Shown: in pieces, positions 9,044 through 16,830 of the stretch
How positions within the stretch are numbered: the first letter of the stretch is position 1
Layout of the letters: every line of letters begins with the position of its first letter
Assembly: GCA_947488325.1 (NCBI GenBank)
Contig: CANKYZ010000007.1
Span: 110,945 to 174,944, forward strand
Source of the DNA: an uncultured Erythrobacter sp.
GTDB taxonomy: Bacteria > Pseudomonadota > Alphaproteobacteria > Sphingomonadales > Sphingomonadaceae
Reading direction: 5' to 3'
DNA: 64,000 nucleotides
Translations under genes and position numbers: made by a program
The notes under the pieces: generated by a model
Told to the model about the DNA's origin: nothing
The model's input: only the letters and a program-made list of their open reading frames with translations
The model's database searches: none

Positions 9044-9580
9044 TTAAAAACCGAATATGCCTGCTACCCAACTGGCGAGCAGCTTGTGATATTCAAGGAA
9101 AAGGCTGGTGACGCTTGGTTCTGAAGGGACAGCGTCGCGGATCACAGTGACCGAAGACGGAAGCGTTCGATCCAGCTCTCTCGCGGCCCGTCGCATATGC
9201 CAATCTGTGGTAACCAGGCGGAGCGACCGGATCGCATTTGCCTCCACCCAATCAGCCGTTTCCCTTGCATTGCTGCGCGTGTCGACTGCGACAAAGCCCA
9301 GTGTCACGCAGCAGTCCATACGCGCTTGATCAACTTCAAACTCGATCGCAAATTCGACCGGCGTAACTTCTGGATCGACCCCGGTCACAAGCATATTGGT
9401 GGCGAGTCCCTGATCGAGCACGTTCAGTCCCTGCGCGATCCGCCCCGCTCCCCCGGTGGGAACGATCACCGCATCAGTTGCCACCGGTTTAGCAGGCTGC
9501 GGCAGGCTAACTGTAAACAACAGAAAGCCGAGTGCCCAAATGAGGACAGCACTGGAAAGAAAATAGCGAACCTTGGTCAT
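9044..9580 (-). CDS. YdcF/ElyC-like DUF218 membrane-anchored protein
   Basis: 178 residues, one N-terminal membrane helix (residues 7-26) followed by a DUF218 domain: DAVIVPTGGAGRI, a middle region ending in DTRSNARETADW, and LRLVTTDWHMRRAARELDR. DUF218 proteins such as ElyC and SanA take part in cell-envelope homeostasis; the exact reaction is unknown. Four bases after ftsX, so co-transcribed with ftsE-ftsX and plsC, which fits an envelope role. Confidence 0.85.
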   Translation of the reverse strand: MTKVRYFLSSAVLIWALGFLLFTVSLPQPAKPVATDAVIVPTGGAGRIAQGLNVLDQGLATNMLVTGVDPEVTPVEFAIEFEVDQARMDCCVTLGFVAVDTRSNARETADWVEANAIRSLRLVTTDWHMRRAARELDRTLPSSVTVIRDAVPSEPSVTSLFLEYHKLLASWVAGIFGF

Positions 9581-9584
9581 GACT

Positions 9585-10526
9585 TTACAACATCGACCTT
9601 AGCGCAAAACCGATTGTTATGCGCCCTGTAAAAAGTGCAAGAACAACGCCACCCAATGGAATGGCTGCGATAATCAGCCAATCGGTCCAATCCAGCCCGC
9701 CGCCAGCAATCATGCCGCTATCAAGGGCCGCAAACTGCTGGCCGAGCAACCAGACTGCAAACAAGCCAAGCAGGAGACCAACAACCGCTCCAAACCCTGC
9801 ATCACGCAGGACGGAACGTTGGAATATCCGTATGACTTGCGCGTCAGTGCCGCCCAGTAGGTGGATTATCTCAACTGTCTCACTGTGATTGGAAAAGGCA
9901 CTACGTGCTGCGAGCCAGACCGCTGCTGCGGTCGCAAAAGCTACGAGAGCAATCAGCGCAAGTGCCAGATATTGCATCGCAGAGAGCGCATCATAAACCG
10001 GGCGTAGCCATTCCGATTGCGCATCAACGCGCGCGGTTGAATTGAACTGTTCGAGCGCCCCGTCGAGCGTCGCCTGCAATTGCGACACTTCTTCAGCATC
10101 TGCGCGGCGCGATAGCTCCACATCTATCAAGGCAGGGATCGGCACATCCTCGCTCGCCGCGCTAGATCCGAGCCATGGCTCAAGCAATTCCACTAACTCT
10201 GCTTGAGGGACAATTCGGACGGAAGTGACCAACGGATGATCCGCCATTGCCTCTGCCGCAGCATTTGCCTGCAAGGCCTTTGCGTCGGGATCAGCTTCGA
10301 TGATCTGGACGGTCACAGCACCGGACAGATCAGCGCGGGCATTGTCGGCAAGATTGCGCAAGGCCAGCCCCCCCGCCGCGGCAACTATAACCAGCGAAAT
10401 CAAGATTGCGATCACCCAAGGGATCGGCCCACCAAACCTTGTTTGTGGAAGCAATCTTGCGGTGGTGCTACCCTTCATAGCGGGCGCGCTGGGCGCCTGT
10501 TCTTCGATCTGCGGCACATCACTCAT
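9585..10526 (-). CDS. ftsX: cell division protein FtsX
   Basis: Permease-like partner of FtsE in the ABC-type complex that links the division ring to peptidoglycan hydrolases. 313 residues with the FtsX plan: cytoplasmic tail, first membrane helix (about residues 36-56), a large periplasmic loop, and three further helices near residues 175-205, 240-265 and 280-305. The ATG overlaps the ftsE stop by four bases (ATGA at 10523-10526). Confidence 0.92.
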   Translation of the reverse strand: MSDVPQIEEQAPSAPAMKGSTTARLLPQTRFGGPIPWVIAILISLVIVAAAGGLALRNLADNARADLSGAVTVQIIEADPDAKALQANAAAEAMADHPLVTSVRIVPQAELVELLEPWLGSSAASEDVPIPALIDVELSRRADAEEVSQLQATLDGALEQFNSTARVDAQSEWLRPVYDALSAMQYLALALIALVAFATAAAVWLAARSAFSNHSETVEIIHLLGGTDAQVIRIFQRSVLRDAGFGAVVGLLLGLFAVWLLGQQFAALDSGMIAGGGLDWTDWLIIAAIPLGGVVLALFTGRITIGFALRSML

Positions 10527-11305
10527 GCACCATCTCCGGATAGCGGCCTAGATTTTGCTCTTCCTGATGACCTTGTTTGACCCACCGGACGTGGTGGATA
10601 GCGCAATGCTCCTGTCGGATCGGACAGTCGCCCTTTTTGCAACCGCATGATGAGCGAATCCGGAACTTTCTTGAGCAGATGCACATCATGCGTCGCGACA
10701 ATTACGGTCGTTCCGACACGGTTATTGAGCGCTTCGAACAATCGCAGCAATTTTAGCGCCATATCCGGATCGACATTGCCTGTCGGCTCATCCGCAATAA
10801 GTATCTGCGGCCGCGCGATAACCGCCCGAGCGATTGCAACGCGTTGCTGCTCACCGCCCGAAAGAGTTTCTGGAATAGCCTGCGCGCGGTGCGATAGACC
10901 AACCCATTCGAGCATATCGGACACTGCTTTAATCACTCGCGATTCATCGGTCCCTGAAAGCCGCAATGGCAAAGCAACATTGTCGAACGCTGAAAGGTGC
11001 TGAACAAGTCGGAAATCCTGAAACACAACACCCAATCGCCGGCGAAAATCGGGCAGTCTTTGCCGCGGAAGTGTGATCATATCCTTGCCGAACATGCGGA
11101 TACTGCCACGCGAAGGGCGTTGAGCGAGGTAAAGCAACTTAAGCAGGCTGGTCTTGCCAGCACCGCTCGCGCCGGTGAGGAAGTAGAAACTTCCTGGAAA
11201 AAGTGTGAAGCTTAGATCGCTCAGCACTTCTGGATCGGTGCCATAGCGCAAACCGACATTGTCGAACTTCACGATTTCGGCTGGCCTATCGGTCATCTCG
11301 CGCAT
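10523..11305 (-). CDS. ftsE: cell division ATP-binding protein FtsE
   Basis: ABC ATPase, 260 residues. Walker A is GASGAGKTS, the signature is [14 protein letters not shown], Walker B is [12 protein letters not shown], and the switch His sits in ATHDVHLL. The tail after the ATPase domain (about 40 residues, basic) is longer than in E. coli FtsE. Translation may start at 11305 or at the second ATG (11296). First gene of the ftsE-ftsX-DUF218-plsC operon, divergent from the zinc-ribbon gene. Confidence 0.94.
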   Translation of the reverse strand: MREMTDRPAEIVKFDNVGLRYGTDPEVLSDLSFTLFPGSFYFLTGASGAGKTSLLKLLYLAQRPSRGSIRMFGKDMITLPRQRLPDFRRRLGVVFQDFRLVQHLSAFDNVALPLRLSGTDESRVIKAVSDMLEWVGLSHRAQAIPETLSGGEQQRVAIARAVIARPQILIADEPTGNVDPDMALKLLRLFEALNNRVGTTVIVATHDVHLLKKVPDSLIMRLQKGRLSDPTGALRYPPRPVGQTRSSGRAKSRPLSGDGA

Positions 11306-11473
11306 TTATCAGCGTGCCACCATTGGGGGAAGCCCAACAACGCGGCTATCGCCCATCAAATCGCCCTCAAACGACAATAATTGCGTATCAATGTGGAAAA
11401 ACGGGTCAATTCGGCTTCGCTTGTCGTGGACGCTCTTGTGCGCGCAACCTCGCTCATTAATGAAAATAACACC

Positions 11474-12499
11474 ATGATTATATCCTGCCCGGCCTGCGGA
11501 ACGCGCTATGTCGTTCCCGAAACTGCAATTGGTAACGAAGGCAGGACCGTGCGTTGCGCCAAATGCAAACACAGTTGGGACCAAGAACCTCCGCCGCTGG
11601 ATTTGACGCAGCAGGTGCCAACAGAACGATCCCAATCAGCCCCAGAACCAGCACCCGTACCTCCAGCTCCGTCCGCAGCAATCAATCCTAAGGAGGAGCC
11701 TGAAAGTGGTGATGAGGATTCCACACCGGGTCCGTCTATCAGCCATTGGCGGACAGAGGATCATGATAAAACGGCTAACTTGGTCAATTGTTCGAGTGAG
11801 GGCATCGCAGCCCGTGCTCTCAAGCAAGGTATGAGCCAAGGAGATGGCGCTGAGGTTACTGCCAAAACGTCACCGCTTCCTACCGAACCAAAGGATTCCG
11901 CCGATGAGGCGTTTGGTACCGAAAACGATCCACTAACAGACCCGTTGGTCGATCAGGGCACGGACGCCCCCTATGCCGGCGATGCTGAATATGATTTCAA
12001 CGATGGTTTCGACGAAGGGCACGACGAAACTGAAGGATCACGCTTCGATTACAGCCCGCCATTTTCACCCCGGCGCAATTCCATAAGAATGTGGACCATT
12101 GCAGCTGGCACCTTCGCGCTGCTTGCATCAGGCACGGTGGTGGCCGTCAATTACTATGGCCTTCCAGACTGGCTGCCCATCAGTCGCCCGACCTTTGGAA
12201 TTGGTCAAGCCGATCTAGAACTCGACTTTCCTAAAAGCCAACAGCGCAAAGAAACGCTCGACACGGGTGAGGAGATCTTTCGGGTTCGCGGAAGCATTCG
12301 CAACATCGGGCAAGCCAGCGTTAGCGTGCCTAGCCTGTTGATCGTGTTCCGCGATGATCGCGAAAAAAACGTCTATAGCTGGATAATGGTCCCATCAAAA
12401 CAGGAACTGGCACCGGGTGAAAGCCTTAATGTGACTGAGGCTGTGACCGATATACCAGCCTCTGCCAAAGCCGCCGAAATAGGTTGGTCACCAAGCTAG
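11474..12499 (+). CDS. MJ0042 zinc-ribbon and DUF3426 single-pass membrane protein
   Basis: 341 residues. The N-terminus is an MJ0042-type zinc ribbon (CPACGTRYVVPETAI with a second CAKC pair). A long acidic, Pro-rich linker follows, then a membrane helix near residues 205-230 and a C-terminal DUF3426-like beta domain. Function unknown; the same gene is commonly found opposite ftsE-ftsX in sphingomonads, to my recollection. The open frame extends 31 codons upstream of 11474, but only from this ATG does the zinc ribbon begin immediately, as is usual. Confidence 0.85.
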   Translation: MIISCPACGTRYVVPETAIGNEGRTVRCAKCKHSWDQEPPPLDLTQQVPTERSQSAPEPAPVPPAPSAAINPKEEPESGDEDSTPGPSISHWRTEDHDKTANLVNCSSEGIAARALKQGMSQGDGAEVTAKTSPLPTEPKDSADEAFGTENDPLTDPLVDQGTDAPYAGDAEYDFNDGFDEGHDETEGSRFDYSPPFSPRRNSIRMWTIAAGTFALLASGTVVAVNYYGLPDWLPISRPTFGIGQADLELDFPKSQQRKETLDTGEEIFRVRGSIRNIGQASVSVPSLLIVFRDDREKNVYSWIMVPSKQELAPGESLNVTEAVTDIPASAKAAEIGWSPS

Positions 12500-12537
12500 T
12501 ATCGCCAATCATGATCTCATCGCTTGATCAAACGTGC

Positions 12538-12795
12538 TTAGCTAAACTCTACCCAAACAGTGCCAGCTGCATCTCGGCCGCGTTGAACATTGCGTGATTG
12601 ATTTTCATCTGAGGTTTCTGTTTCGTTCTCACTTTGAAAAATGATTCGGGCCGGACGTAAAGCTCGCACACTGGCTCGAACCCGTTCGGCCACTGGTGTA
12701 GCCCGCGCAGAAGGCGCATCCGCCACTGCGGTGGTTGTGCTTTGGGCGATGAAAAGAATGGCTGTGGCAACGCTCATACAAAATCGTTTCCGCAT
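12538..12795 (-). CDS. small secreted hypothetical protein
   Basis: 85 residues with a plausible signal peptide (MRKRFCMSVATAILFIAQSTTTAVA). The mature part is short, Arg-rich and without recognised motifs. It is converging with the DUF3426 gene. Support rests only on the signal peptide and intact frame, so this may be spurious. Confidence 0.45.
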   Translation of the reverse strand: MRKRFCMSVATAILFIAQSTTTAVADAPSARATPVAERVRASVRALRPARIIFQSENETETSDENQSRNVQRGRDAAGTVWVEFS

Positions 12796-12990
12796 GATTT
12801 ACCATTTTCACAAGCAATTTGGTAACCCGGTCCCGCAGCGGGACAATTACACCTAGCGCGTTACTCGTTCGCCTTACAATTCTCAACAAACACGAAGGCC
12901 GCATCAAAGCCCTTGCGCGTGTTGAGGCCCCTTGCTAGTGGCGCGCTCCTACCACCGGACGCACATACATCGCTCCGGTCAGAACCGAGT

Positions 12991-13077
12991 GCGGTCGTGG
13001 CGGAACTGGTAGACGCGCAACGTTGAGGTCGTTGTGGGCTAACGCCCGTGGAAGTTCGAGTCTTCTCGACCGCACCA
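12991..13077 (+). tRNA. tRNA-Leu (anticodon GAG)
   Basis: Class II tRNA of 87 bases. Acceptor stem GCGGTCG pairs with CGACCGC; the anticodon stem CAACG/CGTTG encloses loop TTGAGGT with anticodon GAG; a long variable arm (GTGGGCTAACGCCCGT) follows; the T-arm holds GTTCGAGTC; the 3' CCA is encoded. Its last 14 bases are repeated at 31915-31928, marking it as the insertion site of the island that follows. Confidence 0.97.
13064..13077 (+). repeat. left attachment repeat (attL) within tRNA-Leu 3' end
   Basis: TCTCGACCGCACCA, covering part of the T-arm, the 3' acceptor strand and CCA. Identical to 31915-31928. Integration into the 3' end of a tRNA by a tyrosine recombinase restores the tRNA and leaves such a copy at the far end. 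Confidence 0.82.
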
Positions 13078-13292
13078 ATTCTTTTCAGTGACTTATCCGA
13101 GAAACACGCGCCAGCAACCAGCGAGGAGTAATCGTTTAGGTAACTTTTCGCGCTGGTTTTGCGGTAGCGTTTTGGCACAATCCCCCCGCTATCCCCAGCC
13201 CCTGACTTGCGGCTCACGAGGTTAGCTTGCATATCTTATCGCCGAAACGCAGAGCACTTTTTCTTGCCTGCGATACTTAATCAGGGGTGGCC

Positions 13293-13877
13293 ATGACCAC
13301 AAAACTCCATATCGACATGTCGCAGGGCATTATCGAAGTCGAGGGCGATGTGAAATTCGTCCGTGAGGTCTACGAAGACTTCAAAGGTATTCTTTCCGAA
13401 GGCAGCTTCGACATCTCGTCGTCTAGTGAATCGAAAGGCGATACGAAGAATAAAGCGCCCAAGAAGCCAGATAAGCAGAAACCCAAGCGCAAAGCACCAG
13501 CGAAGAAGTCCACACAATCGGACTCCGGCGACAGCGGTGTCAGTCCTGATTCTCCGAAGATGGAAAAGAGCCTAGACACTTCTGGCTTGCCGGCCTTCTA
13601 CGGTCAGTATGAACCAAAGAACAACCCGGAGAAGATCCTAATCTTCCTAAAGTTCATGACCGACGAGCTTGGTATAGAATCGCCGAACACCGACCAATTC
13701 TACACCTGTTTTGACAAAATGAATGAGCGGGTTCCGAAAGTGTTCTCGCAGGCCTTCAGAGACACAAGCGGGCGAAAGTTCGGCTTTATCGACTACAACT
13801 CTCCCACTGACATCAGGATCACCACCGTCGGCACAAATCACTTCAAGTTTGATCTGAAGAAAAAGGGCGATGAATGA
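13293..13877 (+). CDS. island protein with Lys-rich linker and winged-helix-like C-terminal domain
   Basis: 194 residues, unknown family. The N-terminal 35 residues (KLHIDMSQGIIEVEGD then FVREVYEDFK) look like a small amphipathic module; a charged Lys/Ser/Pro linker spans about residues 45-90; the C-terminal ~95 residues resemble the N-terminal domain of the next protein (pattern ILxFxxFxTxELG, then TxQFYxCF, then VPxxxSxAF, then G/Y). The two may therefore share a winged-helix-like fold. I choose the ATG at 13293 after AGGGGTGG rather than the GTG six bases earlier. Coupled to the next gene by an ATGA overlap, so the two products probably act together. Confidence 0.8.
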   Translation: MTTKLHIDMSQGIIEVEGDVKFVREVYEDFKGILSEGSFDISSSSESKGDTKNKAPKKPDKQKPKRKAPAKKSTQSDSGDSGVSPDSPKMEKSLDTSGLPAFYGQYEPKNNPEKILIFLKFMTDELGIESPNTDQFYTCFDKMNERVPKVFSQAFRDTSGRKFGFIDYNSPTDIRITTVGTNHFKFDLKKKGDE

Positions 13878-14644
13878 CCGGTCACGTTGATCGCTTCTAC
13901 AACTCTATCGAGGGAGCAAATGGCAAGAGCCAGCGCGAGCTGATCGAACTGTTCGTCTACTACCTCACGGTGGAAGTCGGACAGGCGACTGCCACTCCGA
14001 AACAGGTCGAAGAGTGCTTCATAGAATGTGATTTGACTGTGCCGGGCAACGTCTCTGCTCGCCTCAACGAAGGGACAAACAAGAAGGCAGGCAGCAGCCC
14101 TCACCTTCTAAAGACCCGTGAGGGCTACAAACTCCACCGTCATAGACGAGAGCAGCTCTCAGCTGAGCTCGGAGAGAGCCGAGCGACGGTGCAAACCAGC
14201 GTCACCCTGCGCGACTTGGAAAGGAAGCTGCCCGACGGCACCGATAAGGACTTTCTGACGGAGGCCATCGACTGCTTCGAGGCCGGGGCGAACCGGGCAA
14301 CGATTGTGATGGCTTGGATCCTCGCAATGGATCACCTCTTCTCCTTCATCCTCGACAACAAGCTCACCGAGTTCAATGCTGTCCTCGCAACGAACACAGA
14401 CAAGCGGGTCAAAGTCAAAGAGATAAAGCAGCGGGACGATTTCACGGAGATGCCCGAATCGAAGTTCATCGAATTTTGCCGCTCGGCAAAGATAATCAGC
14501 AACGATGTGCGAAAAATCCTCGATCAAAAACTGGGCACCCGCAACTCATGTGCGCACCCCTCCGGGATTGTGATCAGCAAGACTAAGGTCGTCGACTTCG
14601 TTGAAGACTTAGTGGAGAACGTGATCATTAAGTATCAGGTTTAG
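13874..14644 (+). CDS. HEPN-like domain protein, second gene of coupled pair
   Basis: 256 residues. Residues 1-95 form a winged-helix-like domain related in pattern to the C-terminus of the upstream protein (RELIELFVYYLTVEVG, TPKQVEECF, VPGNVSARL). The C-terminal ~150 residues are helical, with a helix pair resembling HEPN proteins (CFEAGANRATIVMAWILAMDHL) and the motif R-N-S-C-A-H (RX4H with a polar residue after Arg) at about residues 231-236. In HEPN ribonucleases this motif is catalytic. Such proteins occur in toxin-antitoxin and abortive-infection systems; a defence role is an inference. The island position and coupling with its partner support it. Confidence 0.8.
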   Translation: MTGHVDRFYNSIEGANGKSQRELIELFVYYLTVEVGQATATPKQVEECFIECDLTVPGNVSARLNEGTNKKAGSSPHLLKTREGYKLHRHRREQLSAELGESRATVQTSVTLRDLERKLPDGTDKDFLTEAIDCFEAGANRATIVMAWILAMDHLFSFILDNKLTEFNAVLATNTDKRVKVKEIKQRDDFTEMPESKFIEFCRSAKIISNDVRKILDQKLGTRNSCAHPSGIVISKTKVVDFVEDLVENVIIKYQV

Positions 14645-14664
14645 CCGCAACAAGGTATGCCGAT

Positions 14665-14865
14665 TCAACGGATCGCGATTTTGAGATCCATGGCATTCAA
14701 CTGCCTCGCAATGTCCCGAGCGTCTTCGATGCTCGTACCCTCGGGCATGTCTAGCATCACATCTTTGTCAGCAGGCAAGCCCTGAATAGATTCGTGCGGC
14801 TCGAAGACTAGAAAGCACAGCTCTCCCGCTTCTCGTTCTTTTACAGTAATCACATAATTACGCAT
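14665..14865 (-). CDS. small hypothetical protein between HEPN-like pair and RES gene
   Basis: 66 residues, about half beta-strand-like (YVITVKER, CFLVF) followed by DMPEGTSIEDARDIARQLN. A strong ribosome site (GGAGG, 6 bases before the ATG) supports translation. Family not recognised. It is divergent from the RES-domain gene, 58 bp apart, so it could be its partner or antitoxin, but it does not look like the usual Xre-type antitoxin. Confidence 0.65.
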   Translation of the reverse strand: MRNYVITVKEREAGELCFLVFEPHESIQGLPADKDVMLDMPEGTSIEDARDIARQLNAMDLKIAIR

Positions 14866-14923
14866 GGGTTGCCTCCGAATGCAGCATTTGTTCTAGAAGC
14901 AATATGGAAAGAAATTCTCGCAT

Positions 14924-15808
14924 ATGAAGTACCGCTCCCTGCCCCCGGAAGAATATCGTGCAAACATCGATGCGCTGACTAGCAAGTTCGAAGGCGTTGA
15001 AGCTGGTTCGCTTAAGCCAAGGCCCATCTTCTCGGAACTGGTCGAGGCGATGGGCGGCCTCTTTGGCGGTGTGTGGCAGGAGTCTTTCGACCGCGACTGG
15101 TGGTTTTTTCGAGTCAGGACACGTTCGAGCTTCGCAGACGAGAAGGACATGTTCCTTCCGGCCCAGCACAGCTACCCGCCCGCAGAATACTGTGCGGCGG
15201 GGCGATGCAACCTGCCCAATCGACCAGTCTTCTATGGAACAAACAGCTGGGAATGCGCGATGGAGGAGATGAAAATTCCCGAGGAGAACCGCTACATTCT
15301 GTCACTTTGGCGGCTGCCACCAAAACCTTTAAAGTATTCGAAGTTTCTGTGCGGGTCGAACATTCAATCGGGAAGACTCTGGCCACACAAGGAAGGCATA
15401 CTCCGCGACGGATTCAGCCAATCAAGAATTGATCCATCGGACCCGTTGAACGGCACCCGCCTTAAAGCCTTCATGGAATGCTGGAGCGACCTCTTCCTCT
15501 CTCCGAACTACACAATCTCAACAGCGATATCGGAGACGCTCTTTAGCGATGGCTACGCAGAGCAATGCGATCTCATTGCTTTTGGCAGCGCCGTGTTTCC
15601 AGATGGAACAAACTTTGCGCTCCCGCCAAAAACAGCCGACAAGATGAAGCTGCACCGCGTTTTCGATATCGAGCGGCGGCCAGATGGGAAAACCGCGTGC
15701 AAAGGCTGCTTTGATCCCGGCGAGAAAGAATGGCACCCGGTTGCAGTCCACGATGCCCCAATTCCCGGAGGTGATCCGGCGTTGGCGAGCTCGGTCAGGA
15801 TCGGCTAA
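14924..15808 (+). CDS. RES-domain protein (putative NAD+-consuming toxin family)
   Basis: 294 residues. RES-domain pattern is visible: an Arg in WWFFRVRTR, then GRCNLPNRPVFYGTNSWECAMEEM (conserved Arg, Tyr, Glu), then YTISTAISETLFSDGY and DLIAFGSAVFPDGTNFALPP, where the conserved Ser follows. In RES-Xre toxin-antitoxin modules this fold degrades NAD+. The protein has about 70 extra residues at the N-terminus, and a Cys pair near the C-terminus (CKGC). No Xre antitoxin gene is adjacent. Toxicity is therefore not established. Confidence 0.82.
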   Translation: MKYRSLPPEEYRANIDALTSKFEGVEAGSLKPRPIFSELVEAMGGLFGGVWQESFDRDWWFFRVRTRSSFADEKDMFLPAQHSYPPAEYCAAGRCNLPNRPVFYGTNSWECAMEEMKIPEENRYILSLWRLPPKPLKYSKFLCGSNIQSGRLWPHKEGILRDGFSQSRIDPSDPLNGTRLKAFMECWSDLFLSPNYTISTAISETLFSDGYAEQCDLIAFGSAVFPDGTNFALPPKTADKMKLHRVFDIERRPDGKTACKGCFDPGEKEWHPVAVHDAPIPGGDPALASSVRIG

Positions 15809-15919
15809 CTTATTCGGATTGACCGAAATCAGCACCCAACGAGGGAGTTAAAACTACTGACAGATTGTCTTTGCCAAATGTCATACCGACGGACACGATC
15901 GTATTCAGTGCGTACAACC

Positions 15920-16297
15920 TCACAGTGGGCAGAAGTTATCATCCGCAAGCAATTCGCTTGCACCGCGAAGTCCCGGCTGCCTCGGCCCTTGATCGATTGG
16001 AATGACACGGCCTTGAGTGCCGTTACCGACAGGTGGAGAATACACCCAGAGTGTTCCGCCAGTGTCAGCTGCGGCAAGTTTCAATAGGCGCCGCGCTTGA
16101 TCGCAATCACGCGCCACGCCGGCGCCTGAAGCATAAGCGAGGCCAAGTTCAAATTGCGCCCGTTTGTCACCGATGCTGGCTCGGTCATAAATGGGCTGCA
16201 AAGAGGTCGGCATGGCATCACGAGAAACGCCAAGACCTGTTGAGGCGCAGGCTGAGAGAATTGTCAGTGACACTGCTGCAATTGCGACTTTCATCAT
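15920..16297 (-). CDS. Sel1-type lipoprotein
   Basis: About 125 residues. The N-terminus is a lipoprotein signal with lipobox LSAC, so it should be anchored to a membrane on the periplasmic side. The middle carries one Sel1-like repeat (RAQFELGLAYASGAGVARDCDQARRLLKLAA). I start at the ATG at 16297 directly before the signal peptide. It is 13 bp after the acyltransferase gene, as last member of the RTX operon; Sel1 repeats mediate protein contacts, but the partner is unknown. Confidence 0.75.
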   Translation of the reverse strand: MMKVAIAAVSLTILSACASTGLGVSRDAMPTSLQPIYDRASIGDKRAQFELGLAYASGAGVARDCDQARRLLKLAAADTGGTLWVYSPPVGNGTQGRVIPIDQGPRQPGLRGASELLADDNFCPL

Positions 16298-16310
16298 CTT
16301 AGTACGCCTG

Positions 16311-16814
16311 TCATTGTTTGGTGGCCGCTGCAGCCTCAACAGCCGCCTTCAGCTTCTCACCTGCGTCCGCATCAATAGACTGGACAATCCGCTTTCCAGT
16401 TTTCGGATCTGTCTGGTGGAAATGAAAGGCGTGGCCTCGAAGCGGCCCAGAAATCAGATCGGCGATCATGGTCTCCCGCTGCTTATTGGTGTTGTCAGCG
16501 AAAGGTGCGACTAGATCCACAAGCCAAATCTGATCACCTCCGTCCCATTCCTCCAAGGTGAGCCGGTTTTTCGGCTCGATCATACCGCCATCAAGCTTCT
16601 TCGCAGCCTTGTCATCACACTTGGCCCACAGAGCAAGGCCAACGGGTTTGTCACCATCGCGGAAGACGTAGAATTGCCGCTTCATCAAGGCTGGCATGCA
16701 AAGCCATTCGAGCGCATCGATCGGCATGGCGCGGTGGATTGGAGATTGGGTCATTAGCCAAGCCATTTCACCCAAGAGATGAGATACGGTTGGCGGGGAG
16801 CTATCGGCCATCAT
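16311..16814 (-). CDS. toxin-activating lysine acyltransferase (HlyC/RtxC family)
   Basis: Cytoplasmic enzyme that uses acyl-ACP to attach fatty acids to internal lysines of an RTX protein. From the ATG at 16814 it has 167 residues. Catalytic His is in the SPIHR motif (about residue 27), and the second key residue, Asp, in WLVDLVAPF (about residue 100), both placed as in HlyC. It begins 16 bp after the stop of the RTX gene; in the classic hly operon the C gene precedes the A gene, so the order is reversed here. The RTX protein upstream is the obvious substrate. Confidence 0.9.
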   Translation of the reverse strand: MMADSSPPTVSHLLGEMAWLMTQSPIHRAMPIDALEWLCMPALMKRQFYVFRDGDKPVGLALWAKCDDKAAKKLDGGMIEPKNRLTLEEWDGGDQIWLVDLVAPFADNTNKQRETMIADLISGPLRGHAFHFHQTDPKTGKRIVQSIDADAGEKLKAAVEAAAATKQ

Positions 16815-16830
16815 TTCGGGCTCTCTTTTC

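Noticed and set aside
13081..13290. Integrase gene or remnant at the left end of the island
   Set aside because: The roughly 200 bp between tRNA-Leu and the first cargo gene hold no frame with a tyrosine-recombinase motif.
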